NCBI RefSeq assembly: GCF_009856605.1
Contig: NZ_CP047242.1
Location: 4,346,001-4,410,000 of the forward strand
DNA length: 64,000 nucleotides
Direction of reading: 5' to 3'
Origin: Trichormus variabilis 0441
GTDB lineage: Bacteria > Cyanobacteriota > Cyanobacteriia > Cyanobacteriales > Nostocaceae
The notes below the pieces were generated by a model. The model did no database searches and was not told the origin of the DNA. It saw nothing but the letters and a program-made list of their open reading frames with translations. Below, piece by piece: positions 55,027 to 64,000 of the stretch (positions are counted from its first letter, which is position 1; the number at the start of each line of letters is the position of its first letter). The position numbers and the translations under genes are program-made.

Positions 55027-56457
55027 ATGACACTACAAAGCTTTGGTGTGATTGGTTTAGCCGTTATGGGCGAGAATATCGCTCTAAACGTGGAGCGTAA
55101 TGGCTTCCCAATTGCAGTTTATAACCGTTCCAGAGAGAAAACCGATGCTTTCATGGCACAGCGTGCTGGTGGACGCAACGTTAAAGCTGCTTTTACCCTG
55201 GAAGAGTTTGTTGCTGCACTAGAACGTCCCCGCAAGATTCTAGTGATGGTGCAAGCTGGTAAACCAGTGGATGCAGTAATTCAGCAGCTCAAGCCTCTAC
55301 TAGATGAAGGCGATATCATCATCGACGGTGGTAACTCTTGGTTTGAAGATACCCAAAGACGGACTCAAGAACTAGAACCAGCAGGCTTACGCTTCCTGGG
55401 GATGGGTGTCAGTGGTGGTGAAGAAGGCGCACTCAATGGCCCTTCACTGATGCCCGGTGGTACACAAAGTTCTTACGAGTATCTGTCCCCCATTTTCAAC
55501 AAAATTGCTGCTCAAGTTGATGATGGCCCTTGTGTAACTTATGTTGGCCCTGGTGGTTCCGGTCACTATGTCAAAATGGTACACAACGGTATTGAGTATG
55601 GCGATATGCAGTTGATTGCAGAAGCCTACGACTTGCTGAAAACTGCTGGTGGGCTGGATGCTAAACAACTACATGAAGTATTTGCCCAATGGAATACTAC
55701 CGATGAACTCAATTCATTTTTGATTGAGATTACAGCCAATATCTTCCCCTATGTTGACCCAGATACCAAGTTACCCTTGGTGGATTTGATTGTTGATGCA
55801 GCTGGTCAAAAGGGAACTGGACGCTGGACTGTACAAACTGCTTTGGAATTGGGTGTTTCTATCCCCACCATTACAGCAGCAGTGAATGCTCGGATTATCT
55901 CTTCCATTCGAGATGAGCGCATAGCAGCATCTAAGCAGTTGACAGGCCCTAGTGGCAAATATGACGGCGATACCAAAGAGTTTATTAACAAAGTCCGGGA
56001 TGCACTTTACTGCTCCAAGATTTGTTCTTATGCTCAAGGGATGGCTTTGCTATCTACAGCTTCCACAACATTTAATTGGAATTTGAATCTGAGTGAATTG
56101 GCGCGGATTTGGAAAGGTGGTTGTATTATTCGCGCTGGCTTCTTGAATAAGATTAAGAAGGCATTTAACGAAAATCCCGCATTACCCAACTTGCTACTCG
56201 CTCCAGAATTTAAGCAAACAATTCTCGACAGACAAGCAGCTTGGCGGGAAGTAATCATCACTGCGGCTAAACTCGGAATCCCAGTACCCGCATTTAGTGC
56301 ATCCTTGGATTATTTTGACAGCTATCGCCGCGATCGCCTACCCCAGAACCTCACACAGGCACAACGCGACTACTTCGGCGCACACACCTACTTGCGTACC
56401 GATAAAGCTGGCGCTTTCCACACTGAATGGGTTCCCATTGCTGAAGCCAAGAAATAA
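55027..56457 (+). CDS. gnd: 6-phosphogluconate dehydrogenase, decarboxylating
   Basis: 476 residues, full length. Oxidative pentose phosphate pathway enzyme converting 6-phosphogluconate and NADP+ to ribulose-5-phosphate, CO2 and NADPH. N-terminal Rossmann motif GLAVMGENIALNVE (about 9-22). Catalytic motif GGEEGALNGPSLMPGG (about 130-145) and substrate-binding MVHNGIEYGDMQ (about 184-195, with catalytic Lys183). The C-terminus is the usual all-helical domain. In heterocysts this pathway supplies NADPH for nitrogen fixation. It stands alone. Confidence 0.97.
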   Translation: MTLQSFGVIGLAVMGENIALNVERNGFPIAVYNRSREKTDAFMAQRAGGRNVKAAFTLEEFVAALERPRKILVMVQAGKPVDAVIQQLKPLLDEGDIIIDGGNSWFEDTQRRTQELEPAGLRFLGMGVSGGEEGALNGPSLMPGGTQSSYEYLSPIFNKIAAQVDDGPCVTYVGPGGSGHYVKMVHNGIEYGDMQLIAEAYDLLKTAGGLDAKQLHEVFAQWNTTDELNSFLIEITANIFPYVDPDTKLPLVDLIVDAAGQKGTGRWTVQTALELGVSIPTITAAVNARIISSIRDERIAASKQLTGPSGKYDGDTKEFINKVRDALYCSKICSYAQGMALLSTASTTFNWNLNLSELARIWKGGCIIRAGFLNKIKKAFNENPALPNLLLAPEFKQTILDRQAAWREVIITAAKLGIPVPAFSASLDYFDSYRRDRLPQNLTQAQRDYFGAHTYLRTDKAGAFHTEWVPIAEAKK

Positions 56458-56492
56458 GCTGGTAATTCTCTAAATTCTGAACTTAATTTATT

Positions 56493-56523
56493 AGTGGCTC
56501 TAAATATTAGAGTCACTTTTTTA
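56493..56523 (+). terminator. terminator of gnd
   Basis: AGTGGCTCTAA (56493-56503) pairs with TTAGAGTCACT (56507-56517) with one mismatch, then TTTTTT. Confidence 0.85.
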
Positions 56524-56569
56524 TCAAGTTAAGTCCTCTCGTACAGTCACACAAGAAAACCTGGATAAT

Positions 56570-57700
56570 TTAGCCGTTATTATTCCCAAGATATTTAGCT
56601 TTTAATTCTTCTAACTCTAAATCAATTGCACTCTTAGCAGAATTATTATTAGTTGCAGGTTGTGGTTGTATATTTTGTGGTTTTGATTTCCCACCAGGCA
56701 AAAATTGCGTTTTCAATTCCTCTAATTCCAAGTCAATTTGACTCTGGGTTTTTGACACAGGTTGTGGGGGAGGATTTTGTGGGACTTGATGACTAGGTTT
56801 TGCTGGTGTAGTTGCTACTGGTGAATGCTGATTTAAATCCTTTAAAACTTCCTCTACAGTTTGATAGCGTCTTGCGGGAACGCTTGCTGTCATTTTGTTG
56901 ATAATTTGAGATAGATAATTGCTAACTTGTGGTTTTACATATTGCTGCCATACCCAGGTATCATTGTTGGTGTCGTAGGAATCAAAAGGCGATCTCCCAG
57001 TCAACAAATTAATACAAGTGACTCCTAAACTATAAATATCGCTGGCAAATATAGCCCTACCCCGCATTTGTTCTGGTGCTACATATTCAGGACTACCAAT
57101 ACTTGTCCCAGTTTGATTTAAGGCTGTATTAGTGGCAGATTTAGAAGCACCAAAATCTACTACAACTAGTTTGTTATCACTATTACGTAAGATAATATTT
57201 TCTGGCTTAATATCCCGATGAATCACCTGTCTGTTATGACAAAATTGCAATACAGGCAACAAATCATTTAATAGTTGAATGGTTCGCGTTTCACTGAAAA
57301 CACCTTTATGTGCTAGTTCCTGCGCCAAGTTTAGCCCGTCAATAAATTCTTGTACTAAGTATTGGCGATCGTCTTGGGTAAAGTATGCCAAAAGTTCGGG
57401 AATCTGCGGATGCTTACCCAATTCGTCTAACTGTATGGCTTCTTGAGTAAATAATTCCACAGCTTTCTGGACTGTGTTAGTACCTTGAGCTTGGGGATAA
57501 AATTGCTTAATGACACAGCGAGGTTTGGAGGGTTTATCTTCATCCACTGCTAAGAAAGTTCTGCCAAAACCACCTTGTCCGATGGGTTTGATAGCCCGAT
57601 AGCGTTCTTTTAGATGTAGCTTAGAACCACAACTTAGGCAAAATTTCACATCATGAGGATTTTCAGGCTTGGGACAACGGGGGTTAAGACAGTAGCTCAT
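56570..57700 (-). CDS. serine/threonine protein kinase with N-terminal zinc ribbon and C-terminal peptide repeats
   Basis: 376 residues from ATG 57700 (MSYCLNPRCPKPENP). A Cys4 zinc ribbon (Cys4, Cys9, Cys21, Cys24) precedes the kinase domain (about 34-290). The latter has GQGGFGRTFL (41-50), Lys65, HRDIKPEN (Asp163) and DFG (Asp182), all intact. The C-terminal 90 residues are Pro/Gln-rich and hold two copies of IDLELEELK(T/A)(Q/K)(F/Y)L, at about 319 and 357. This SxIDLELEELK motif could be a docking peptide. It is divergent from the gene at 57861. Confidence 0.9.
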   Translation of the reverse strand: MSYCLNPRCPKPENPHDVKFCLSCGSKLHLKERYRAIKPIGQGGFGRTFLAVDEDKPSKPRCVIKQFYPQAQGTNTVQKAVELFTQEAIQLDELGKHPQIPELLAYFTQDDRQYLVQEFIDGLNLAQELAHKGVFSETRTIQLLNDLLPVLQFCHNRQVIHRDIKPENIILRNSDNKLVVVDFGASKSATNTALNQTGTSIGSPEYVAPEQMRGRAIFASDIYSLGVTCINLLTGRSPFDSYDTNNDTWVWQQYVKPQVSNYLSQIINKMTASVPARRYQTVEEVLKDLNQHSPVATTPAKPSHQVPQNPPPQPVSKTQSQIDLELEELKTQFLPGGKSKPQNIQPQPATNNNSAKSAIDLELEELKAKYLGNNNG

Positions 57701-57860
57701 TGGTGGGATGGTGTTCACATCGCTCTTACTGTCTTTATTTTGCCTTGTGCTAGCCCAGAGTGGTTATGTTCGTCAAGCGGACTGAGTCAGCACTCTGTTG
57801 AGCCGATGTCACCAGATTGTGTAATAATAAGCCGATCGCTAGAGTAATAAGTTACCGACT

Positions 57861-58892
57861 GTGCAATCAACGGATAATATCAACGACCTGGCAGCAGCCT
57901 TACAACAGCCTGCGGATCTCACTTTTGAACTGCCCGATCCCGAAGATGAACAGATTCCAGAGTCAGATTTCCAACAGCAGTTGGATGTAGCTTGGCAGGT
58001 ATGCGATCGCTTTGATTTGCAAACCGAAATCTGGCGGGGAAGAATCTTAAGGGCAATCCGCGACAGAGAAAAGAAAGGTGGCGACGGACGTGGTACTGGT
58101 TTTCTCAATTGGCTCAAGGAACGAGAAATCAGTAAGAGTCAAGCTTATGCTTGGATTCAACTGGCCAATAGTGCTGATACTCTCCTAGAAGAGGGCAAGC
58201 TTGAGCCAAGCGCGGTGAATAATTTTAGTAAACGGGCTTTTGTGGAAACCTCCAAAGCCTCCCCAGAAGTGCAACAAATGGTCAGTGAAGCCGCCAGCAA
58301 AGGCGATCGCATCACTAGGCGCGAAGTCCGTCAACTCACGGACGAATGGACGGCGATGTCTTCAGATTTATTACCAGAACCAGTCAAGGTAAAAGCCGCA
58401 GAAAATTCCCTTCCTCCGCGCTACATTGCCCCTCTGGTGAAGGAAATGGAAAAACTGCCAGAATCACACCAAAAGTTCATCCAGCGTGAAATAGCTGCCA
58501 ATCCCGACGTTGATACCCTCAAACAAGCCACAACAGAGGCACGACAATTAGGCAAATATCTCAAATCCGCCGCCCAAGTCCAAGCTTTAACAGAGAATGA
58601 TGTAGATATTGAAACAGCCCTAGAAGAAGCCCAAAGGGTCGGCTGTCTAAGTGTAGCGGCTGATTTAGTCAATCAAGCATCCCAAATAGAACAAACTATT
58701 GCCAAGTTATACATGACTTGGAAACGCATCAGTAATTTAGCAGATAGATTATATGTAGATACTGGTGCAAGTACTCCCAACTTGCGATCGCTCCTCAGTT
58801 GCATAGAACCCTTGGGTGGTGAAGTTATGGAAGTGCAACTCAGTGGCGCAACTGAACACACAGTCCGTTTGCAAATTCAGGAAACGAATTAG
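57861..58892 (+). CDS. conserved protein of unknown function, DNA-binding-like helical
   Basis: 343 residues from a GTG; the frame has no ATG before the second residue region, and the start fits the divergent layout. The sequence is almost entirely helical (GFLNWLKEREISKSQAYAWIQLANSADTLLEEGKL, then RITRREVRQLTDEW, a possible helix-turn-helix). No signal or membrane segment. I do not recognise a named family. It faces the kinase gene across 160 bases, so it could be functionally linked, but this is only position. Confidence 0.68.
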   Translation: MQSTDNINDLAAALQQPADLTFELPDPEDEQIPESDFQQQLDVAWQVCDRFDLQTEIWRGRILRAIRDREKKGGDGRGTGFLNWLKEREISKSQAYAWIQLANSADTLLEEGKLEPSAVNNFSKRAFVETSKASPEVQQMVSEAASKGDRITRREVRQLTDEWTAMSSDLLPEPVKVKAAENSLPPRYIAPLVKEMEKLPESHQKFIQREIAANPDVDTLKQATTEARQLGKYLKSAAQVQALTENDVDIETALEEAQRVGCLSVAADLVNQASQIEQTIAKLYMTWKRISNLADRLYVDTGASTPNLRSLLSCIEPLGGEVMEVQLSGATEHTVRLQIQETN

Positions 58893-58919
58893 ACACGATT
58901 AATCGCGTCTGTACAATTT

Positions 58920-61250
58920 CTATTCTGTACAAGCTGACGAATGTAGTGTTGGAGTATGAGGATTTACAGTAGGTGCTTGCGCCACCAGTACTATATTACC
59001 GTCGCGATCTATTTGCCAGCCTTGTGCTTCTAAAATTTGGGGAGAGACGTTCAAATTATCCTGCTGTGCGTGTTGTTCAGGAATACTATCAGCACTACTT
59101 TCTATCTGTGTCGGTAATGCAGCCCAACCTACCAACACAGCATCATCAATCAGCGTATCCGTAGGGCTAGATGCAATTCCTCCTCTTCCTGTAGAAACAA
59201 ATGAACTTCTTTGCGAAATTCGACTAGGATGACAACTAGCAACAATTTTCTCAGAAGTATCAATGATATTTCTCGGCAATTCTATTAACCCTTTACTAGG
59301 ATCAGCATCAGGTGTATTAATTTGTACGATGCCATTGAATGAAGGGTTTTCCTGAGAAAAAGCTGTAATATCATTACTAGGAAGCTTATTTGGGTCTAGT
59401 TTTTTAGGATTTTCAGTTGCTAGCAACTTTACTAATTCGGCACGATTACGAGGTACAAACCCCAAAACACTATTAGTATTTATAGTGATTTTCCCACCAC
59501 TACCAGAGAATGCGTTGGCGGTGATATCACTATTTTCATTAGGAGTGCCAATAATAAAACCATTAGGTGCATTGATGATAATATTACCCCCATCGCCTCG
59601 CCCAGATGTGATACCTGCATTTGTGGAGATTTGGCTGTTACGGCGCATCAGTAGAGTGTTTTGCACCTGGATCTCAATATTACCACCTTGACCTGATTCA
59701 CTATTTGATAAAAGTTTTCCCTGGTTATCCAGAACTATAGAACGAGCAGTTATGTTTAGTTCCCCAGCAGAGCCTAAATTGCTATTATCAACTCTCAGTC
59801 CAGCAAATTTTAAAACGACGCTGCCAACAGCTACTTCAGATGAATCTTTTACAGTCAATTTTCCTGTAATTATCATTAACTTGCCAGCATTACCATAACT
59901 ATTTGTAGAAGCGGACAAAGAACTAGGAACATTTCTGGCTTTGCCACTTATTTCTACAGAATCAGCAGCATTGACTATTAAATCTCCTCCTGCTCCTGTA
60001 GCTAATATTATTCTTTCGTTATTAAAATCTGGTAACCCAAGGGAACTGGTAGATATGTTTCCCCCAACTTGGACAATTAATCTTTTTGTATTAATTGTGA
60101 TATCACCCGCTTTACCATCAGACGCAGTTGAACTTGTCAATGCACTGGGTTCAACACGATTTGTATTCGGTACAAGAAAGCCACCAATCACTTCTACAGA
60201 TTCAGCCGCGTTGATAACCAAATTTCCACCTGCTCCCTGAGCGAAAGTGAATGTTAATATTTGCGCCCCATTACGAATTACTAATTTGTTTGCGTCAATC
60301 GTTATATCTCCAGCTTTATTGAAACCCAATGTTTGAGTCGATAAGCGGACATCACGGCCATTCATCTCTACAGCTTTACCTTGGATATGAATATTACCGC
60401 CTCCATCACCGCCCACATCTATTTGAGATGGAAATGCAGAACCATCAACAGTTCTTTGAATTAATCGTATGTCTTGAAAATCTTGAATACCTTGATATCC
60501 CAATATCCAACCTTGATTTACTAGACTTAGACTGACGTAACTATTACTTCCTACACTTCCTAGTTCAATGCGACCCAAAGGAGCAGTCAGATTCCCACCT
60601 TCCATGATCAAGCCAGCACCAACTAAAGCTAGGGTTTTACCTGGTTTCACTTGCAGACCAACTGGCTCAAAAAGACTATTCATAGCTCCATTAGGGCTTG
60701 TTTGAGATTGATTATGAATAGAACCTGGATTTGCACCAAATTGTAAACCAATCGGAACACTAATTGATAAAGGAGATGGTACAAGGGATAACTCTCTTGT
60801 ACTATAATTTCTTCTATCAGCGAAAATCAAAGTATCTGCCGTAGTCGCTACGAATGAACCGCCAATATTCAAAGAAGCATTAGAACCAAAAATAATGCCG
60901 TTAGGATTAATCAGAAAAAGATTGGCTTCATATTGGCTTTTCAGAATGCCATCAATCTGAGAAATAGAATTACCCGTCACTCGGCTAATAATATTTTTTA
61001 CATCCACAGCATTTTTAAACTCGGCTGTAATTCCTTGAGCTACAGAAAACTGCTCAAAACTGTGGAAAAGATTATCTCCGGCTCTAGTTCCACCTTCAAT
61101 AGAAATAATATTATTGTGTGTATTAATTTGGGAATTATTAATTAGTGTATTATCATGAACAACTTGCGCGACAGCATAATCTGTCATGCAGGTTAATACG
61201 CCGGCGATCGCAACTCCTAGCTTGGGAATCCAGACCCAAAAATTATTCAT
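58920..61250 (-). CDS. filamentous-haemagglutinin-like exoprotein (TpsA-type)
   Basis: 776 residues. Signal peptide at 1-29 (to AVA-QVV). Haemagglutination-activity (TPS secretion) domain at about 30-270: FEQFSVAQGITAEFKNA, NGIIFGSNASLNIGGSFVATTAD. Then repeated beta-helix segments (GGNLVINAAESVEVIG, AGDITINTKRLIVQVGG, GGDLIVNAADSVEI). The C-terminus is shorter than in adhesins and ends with two Cys. It should be exported by a TpsB partner, whose gene is not in this window. Cyanobacterial S-layer family/CHAT-associated versions exist, but no CHAT domain is seen here. Confidence 0.86.
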   Translation of the reverse strand: MNNFWVWIPKLGVAIAGVLTCMTDYAVAQVVHDNTLINNSQINTHNNIISIEGGTRAGDNLFHSFEQFSVAQGITAEFKNAVDVKNIISRVTGNSISQIDGILKSQYEANLFLINPNGIIFGSNASLNIGGSFVATTADTLIFADRRNYSTRELSLVPSPLSISVPIGLQFGANPGSIHNQSQTSPNGAMNSLFEPVGLQVKPGKTLALVGAGLIMEGGNLTAPLGRIELGSVGSNSYVSLSLVNQGWILGYQGIQDFQDIRLIQRTVDGSAFPSQIDVGGDGGGNIHIQGKAVEMNGRDVRLSTQTLGFNKAGDITIDANKLVIRNGAQILTFTFAQGAGGNLVINAAESVEVIGGFLVPNTNRVEPSALTSSTASDGKAGDITINTKRLIVQVGGNISTSSLGLPDFNNERIILATGAGGDLIVNAADSVEISGKARNVPSSLSASTNSYGNAGKLMIITGKLTVKDSSEVAVGSVVLKFAGLRVDNSNLGSAGELNITARSIVLDNQGKLLSNSESGQGGNIEIQVQNTLLMRRNSQISTNAGITSGRGDGGNIIINAPNGFIIGTPNENSDITANAFSGSGGKITINTNSVLGFVPRNRAELVKLLATENPKKLDPNKLPSNDITAFSQENPSFNGIVQINTPDADPSKGLIELPRNIIDTSEKIVASCHPSRISQRSSFVSTGRGGIASSPTDTLIDDAVLVGWAALPTQIESSADSIPEQHAQQDNLNVSPQILEAQGWQIDRDGNIVLVAQAPTVNPHTPTLHSSACTE

Positions 61251-61600
61251 GTATGCTATTACACCTTTTCAGCCTTTACTATTTACCCAACACTAAAAAT
61301 ATTAGGGCTAGGTTTATTAATTGACATCTCAATTAATTCAACCAATATTTTGATGCTATGAGCTTCAACCCGGCTGATGATATTTTGATATGCAAATAAT
61401 ATACCGTAGGATATCAAAAATGTTTTACTCCTACGGTAGCAATTTTATTTTATTGAATTATCGATGTAGTAAGAACAGAAACAGCATGATCATGTTGCTA
61501 TTTCTTTGAGTTTTGATACATAGAAACATTAAACTTCTCAAAAATTAACTTGCTATCGATGATATCGTGATTAATATTCATCAATAAGCACCATATTTTA
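61251..61600. other. intergenic with 10-bp inverted repeat
   Basis: A perfect inverted repeat TACCGTAGGA/TCCTACGGTA (61402-61411 and 61429-61438) forms a hairpin, without a strong T-run on the minus strand. Otherwise AT-rich. No gene seen. Confidence 0.55.
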
Positions 61601-61846
61601 TTAATCACATATCAAACCTTTAGGAGTCATAACACAGCCCATTGGGGCTACTCTTACGGGAGAGTTCGCTTTTGTTTGCTGGTCAGCTTGTTCTTCTAAA
61701 TCATTATTTGTTAAGGTTTGCTCTTCTTGAACACTCTCTACTAAAGAAATATTATCACTGAAAAAATTAGTATAAATATTTTCAATGCTATCTACTAATT
61801 CGTTTTGAAAGTCTGTTTGTGGCTGTTTTTGTGTTGGAGAATTCAT
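61601..61846 (-). CDS. small acidic protein with Cys-bearing C-terminal tail
   Basis: 81 residues. ATG 61846 with AAGGATAAACACAAT upstream. Residues 1-60 are polar and acidic (leader-like). The tail VRVAPMGCVMTPKGLICD has Cys71 and Cys80, nine residues apart. No signal peptide or membrane segment. The layout (acidic leader, short hydrophobic Cys core) resembles a ribosomally made peptide precursor, but no modification or transport gene adjoins it. I do not recognise the family, so it is annotated as unknown. Confidence 0.6.
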   Translation of the reverse strand: MNSPTQKQPQTDFQNELVDSIENIYTNFFSDNISLVESVQEEQTLTNNDLEEQADQQTKANSPVRVAPMGCVMTPKGLICD

Positions 61847-61987
61847 GATTGTGTTTATCCTTACAAGTTATTAACTGAGTTGGGTGATTTTTTTGATGAC
61901 CTAAATAATTCATCAGTCCGGCTTATGAGAATTACGGTTATAGTTACATAACTTTACTGATAATCAATCATAAATCATGGGATGTAC

Positions 61988-62815
61988 TCAATTTTTCATA
62001 CCAGTAGCAGCAATACCTTGGATAAACTGACGCTGACCGATAAGAAATAGCACCATTACAGGTACAGTTGCAATTGTGACTGCTGCCATCATCAAAGGCC
62101 AATTATTGGTAAACTGCTCCTGAAACTCCGCCAATGCTAGCTGCACCGTTCTTAATTCTGGTCTGGTGGTGAAAACCAAAGGTTTAAATAAATCATTCCA
62201 TTCAGCAATAAAGGTGAACAGAAACAGCGTCACCAAAGCGGGGCGAGCCAGAGGTAACATCACTTGCCACAAAATTTGTATCCGGTTCGCTCCATCGATG
62301 GTTGCGGCTTCTTCCAACTCTACGGGAATTGTCTGGAAATATTGACGTAAAAGGAAAATGCCAAAGCCATTAACAGCAGTTGGTAAAATTAGCGCTCCGT
62401 AGGTATTAATCAAGTGTCCCCACTTCAACACCAAGAAGATGGGAATCACTAGTAATTGAAAAGGGATAATTAAAGTCGCTAAAACAATCAAAAGTAGTAT
62501 TTGCCTACCCCGGAATTTCAGTCTCGCTAGGGCGTAGCCAGCTAGCGCTGAAGTGACAATCTGAAATGCCGTCACTGCGATCGCTACCAAGGTAGAATTA
62601 GCGAATGCCAACAAGAACTTACCTCGTTGCCAAGCATCGTGGTAATTAGCTAATGACCAATTATTTTTGGGCAAAAGTTCTAAATTTGAACCTGGAGGTG
62701 CAAAAGAAGTGAGAAAAACCACAAACAGTGGCAACAGCACAATCAATGCCCCCAGCAGTAGCGCTGCTAGACTCCAAAAATCAGCAGATTTCCAATTCCA
62801 GTTTAGTTTGGTCAT
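61988..62815 (-). CDS. sugar ABC transporter permease (MalG/UgpE-like)
   Basis: 275 residues with six helices. The EAA loop EEAATIDGANRIQILWQVMLPLARP (about 167-191) is that of carbohydrate permeases of the MalG type. Other typical parts are PGSNLELLPKNNWSLANY at the N-terminus and FTFIAEWNDLFKPL. The substrate is unknown. The partner permease, binding protein and ATPase are not in this window, so it depends on genes elsewhere. It is divergent from the ADO gene, which begins 178 bases away. Confidence 0.9.
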   Translation of the reverse strand: MTKLNWNWKSADFWSLAALLLGALIVLLPLFVVFLTSFAPPGSNLELLPKNNWSLANYHDAWQRGKFLLAFANSTLVAIAVTAFQIVTSALAGYALARLKFRGRQILLLIVLATLIIPFQLLVIPIFLVLKWGHLINTYGALILPTAVNGFGIFLLRQYFQTIPVELEEAATIDGANRIQILWQVMLPLARPALVTLFLFTFIAEWNDLFKPLVFTTRPELRTVQLALAEFQEQFTNNWPLMMAAVTIATVPVMVLFLIGQRQFIQGIAATGMKN

Positions 62816-62992
62816 GAGTTAGATCGCCAAGCACTTGTTTCTTTGGTAATACAGTATCGAACTCAGCAACCGCTAATCTATAACATAGGCAATTGTTAAG
62901 TAAAATTAAACCACAGTGAGCATTACCTTAAATTCATAGGGTAAATTAAAGTCTGGTATCAAATAATTCAGGTTTACAGGAGTAAACATATC

Positions 62993-63688
62993 ATGCAGCA
63001 GGTTGCAGCCGATTTAGAAATCGATTTCAAGAGCGAAAAATATAAAGATGCCTATAGTCGCATAAATGCGATCGTGATTGAAGGGGAACAAGAAGCATAT
63101 GAGAATTACATTCAACTATCCCAACTGCTGCCAGACGATAAAGAAGACCTAATTCGCCTCTCGAAAATGGAAAGTCGCCACAAAAAAGGATTTGAAGCTT
63201 GTGGACGGAACCTGCAAGTATCCCCAGACATAGAGTTCGCTAAAGAATTCTTTGCCGGGCTACACGGTAATTTCCAAAAAGCGGCAGCTGAAGGTAAAGT
63301 TGTCACTTGCCTATTGATTCAATCCCTGATTATTGAATGTTTTGCGATCGCCGCATACAATATCTACATCCCCGTGGCTGACGATTTCGCCCGTAAAATC
63401 ACTGAGGGTGTAGTTAAAGATGAATACAGTCACCTCAACTTCGGCGAAGTTTGGTTACAGAAAAATTTCGCTCAATCAAAAGCAGAACTAGAAGAAGCTA
63501 ATCGTCATAATCTTCCCATAGTCTGGAAAATGCTCAATCAAGTTGCCGATGATGCGGCAGTCTTAGCTATGGAAAAAGAAGCCCTAGTGGAAGATTTTAT
63601 GATTCAGTACGGCGAAGCACTAAGTAATATTGGCTTCACAACCAGAGATATTATGCGGATGTCAGCCTACGGACTCACAGCAGCTTAA
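62993..63688 (+). CDS. ado: aldehyde-deformylating oxygenase (alkane synthesis)
   Basis: 231 residues. Non-haem di-iron enzyme that converts fatty aldehydes to alkanes (mainly heptadecane) and formate. Di-iron ligands are at the positions known for the family: Glu32, Glu60, His63, Glu115, Glu144 and His147. The helical fold is uninterrupted. The acyl-ACP reductase gene, which makes the aldehyde, follows after 232 bases. Hydrocarbons accumulate in cyanobacterial thylakoid membranes. Confidence 0.97.
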   Translation: MQQVAADLEIDFKSEKYKDAYSRINAIVIEGEQEAYENYIQLSQLLPDDKEDLIRLSKMESRHKKGFEACGRNLQVSPDIEFAKEFFAGLHGNFQKAAAEGKVVTCLLIQSLIIECFAIAAYNIYIPVADDFARKITEGVVKDEYSHLNFGEVWLQKNFAQSKAELEEANRHNLPIVWKMLNQVADDAAVLAMEKEALVEDFMIQYGEALSNIGFTTRDIMRMSAYGLTAA

Positions 63689-63739
63689 ATAGTTCTGATT
63701 CCTGATTAAAGTAAGGCGGCCAGTTATCTATTTCAGACT

Positions 63740-63835
63740 GGTGATGGGTAATAGGTAATGGATAAAAATTTATTCCCAATTATCAATTACCAATTACCCA
63801 TGATCAAACTCAGGACTCAGCATTCATCACAGTTT
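63740..63835. repeat. STRR with inverted copies between ADO and AAR
   Basis: ATGGGTAATAGGTAATGG (63743 onward) and CCAATTACCCAT (63791-63802) are inverted copies, followed by an ACTCAGGACTCAGC stretch. A similar arrangement occurs beside tetR at 13413-13460. Confidence 0.6.
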
Positions 63836-63920
63836 GTATAGTATTTTTAAGAGTTAAGTATTATCTCTTATCCACATATCCCACGCATTCGCCAAGACAC
63901 AAGCCTAAATATATCACTCC

Positions 63921-64000
63921 ATGTTTGGTCTAATTGGACATCTGACAAGTTTAGAACACGCTCAAGCGGTAGCTCAAGAACTGGGATACCCAGAATACGC
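63921..64000 (+). CDS. aar: long-chain acyl-ACP reductase, N-terminal part (cut by window edge)
   Basis: The first 26 codons read [20 protein letters not shown] and LGYPEYA, matching the start of cyanobacterial acyl-ACP reductase (fatty aldehyde-forming). The ATG at 63921 follows the ADO gene in the same direction. The rest lies outside the window. It provides the aldehyde for the ADO-encoded deformylating enzyme. Confidence 0.93.
   Translation, partial: MFGLIGHLTSLEHAQAVAQELGYPEY

Overview
The window reads as chromosome of a filamentous, heterocyst-forming cyanobacterium of the Nostoc/Anabaena group. Evidence: photosystem II D2 (psbD), Ycf66, an UPF0367-type protein, an OprB-type porin with an SLH domain, aldehyde-deformylating oxygenase followed by acyl-ACP reductase, many HIP1 octamers (GCGATCGC), heptameric short tandem repeats (STRR) between genes, and multidomain PAS/GAF and serine/threonine kinase proteins. 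The assignment is by gene content and memory of the families; no search was run.

Layout. 0.6-2.5 kb: a secreted Pro/Thr repeat protein, lspA and bioY. 3.1-7.3 kb: a phosphate operon pstS-pstC-pstA-pstB behind Pho boxes and closed by a terminator. 7.7-10.1 kb: a TauD-type dioxygenase and trmFO, convergent on a shared hairpin. 10.2-13.4 kb: a TetR-controlled operon (tetR, tautomerase, thioesterase, glutathione S-transferase) whose tautomerase gene is split by an IS5-type element. 13.5-16.5 kb: a YqhD-like alcohol dehydrogenase, a small unknown protein and a PAS-CRP regulator. 17.2-18.7 kb: a Uma2-like relic and the class II aldolase gene fba. 18.9-23.7 kb: an accessory island with DUF433/PIN-like and RelE-type toxin-antitoxin pairs, a zinc-finger/DUF559-like nuclease, an orphan DUF433 gene and a WD40 protein. 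24.2-28.6 kb: a Rieske protein, rubredoxin, a YhiN/BaiN flavoprotein and a TerB-like protein. 28.7-35.3 kb, all minus strand: tandem-domain PTPS, vapBC, a J-domain protein, cysK, an Rrf2 regulator, a porin and pterin carbinolamine dehydratase. 35.5-37.0 kb: a structured minus-strand RNA with a 23-codon ORF, then a stand-alone psbD.

37.3-43.9 kb: UPF0367 protein, an ECF-type ATPase, a NYN ribonuclease, tRNA-Asn, a decayed class V aminotransferase, a small secreted protein, gyrB and miaA. 44.0-52.6 kb: a kinase with WG repeats, glcD, two membrane proteins, a GHL10 hydrolase and a PAS/GAF 'histidine kinase' that lacks its phospho-acceptor histidine. 52.7-58.9 kb: tRNA-Lys, a DUF5895-like protein, Ycf66, gnd, a zinc-ribbon kinase and an unknown protein. 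58.9-64.0 kb: a filamentous-haemagglutinin-like exoprotein, a Cys-tailed small peptide, a sugar ABC permease, and the alkane genes ADO and AAR (the latter cut by the window edge).

The most informative observations are: the IS5 element with TA target duplication that splits the tautomerase gene, where removing the element restores one 134-codon frame; three similar GACC-N4-GGTC operator-like sites in that operon; the structured RNA/leader-peptide locus beside psbD; the pseudo-histidine kinase with a cyanobacteriochrome-like GAF domain; the zinc-finger nuclease inside the toxin-antitoxin island; and several relic genes.
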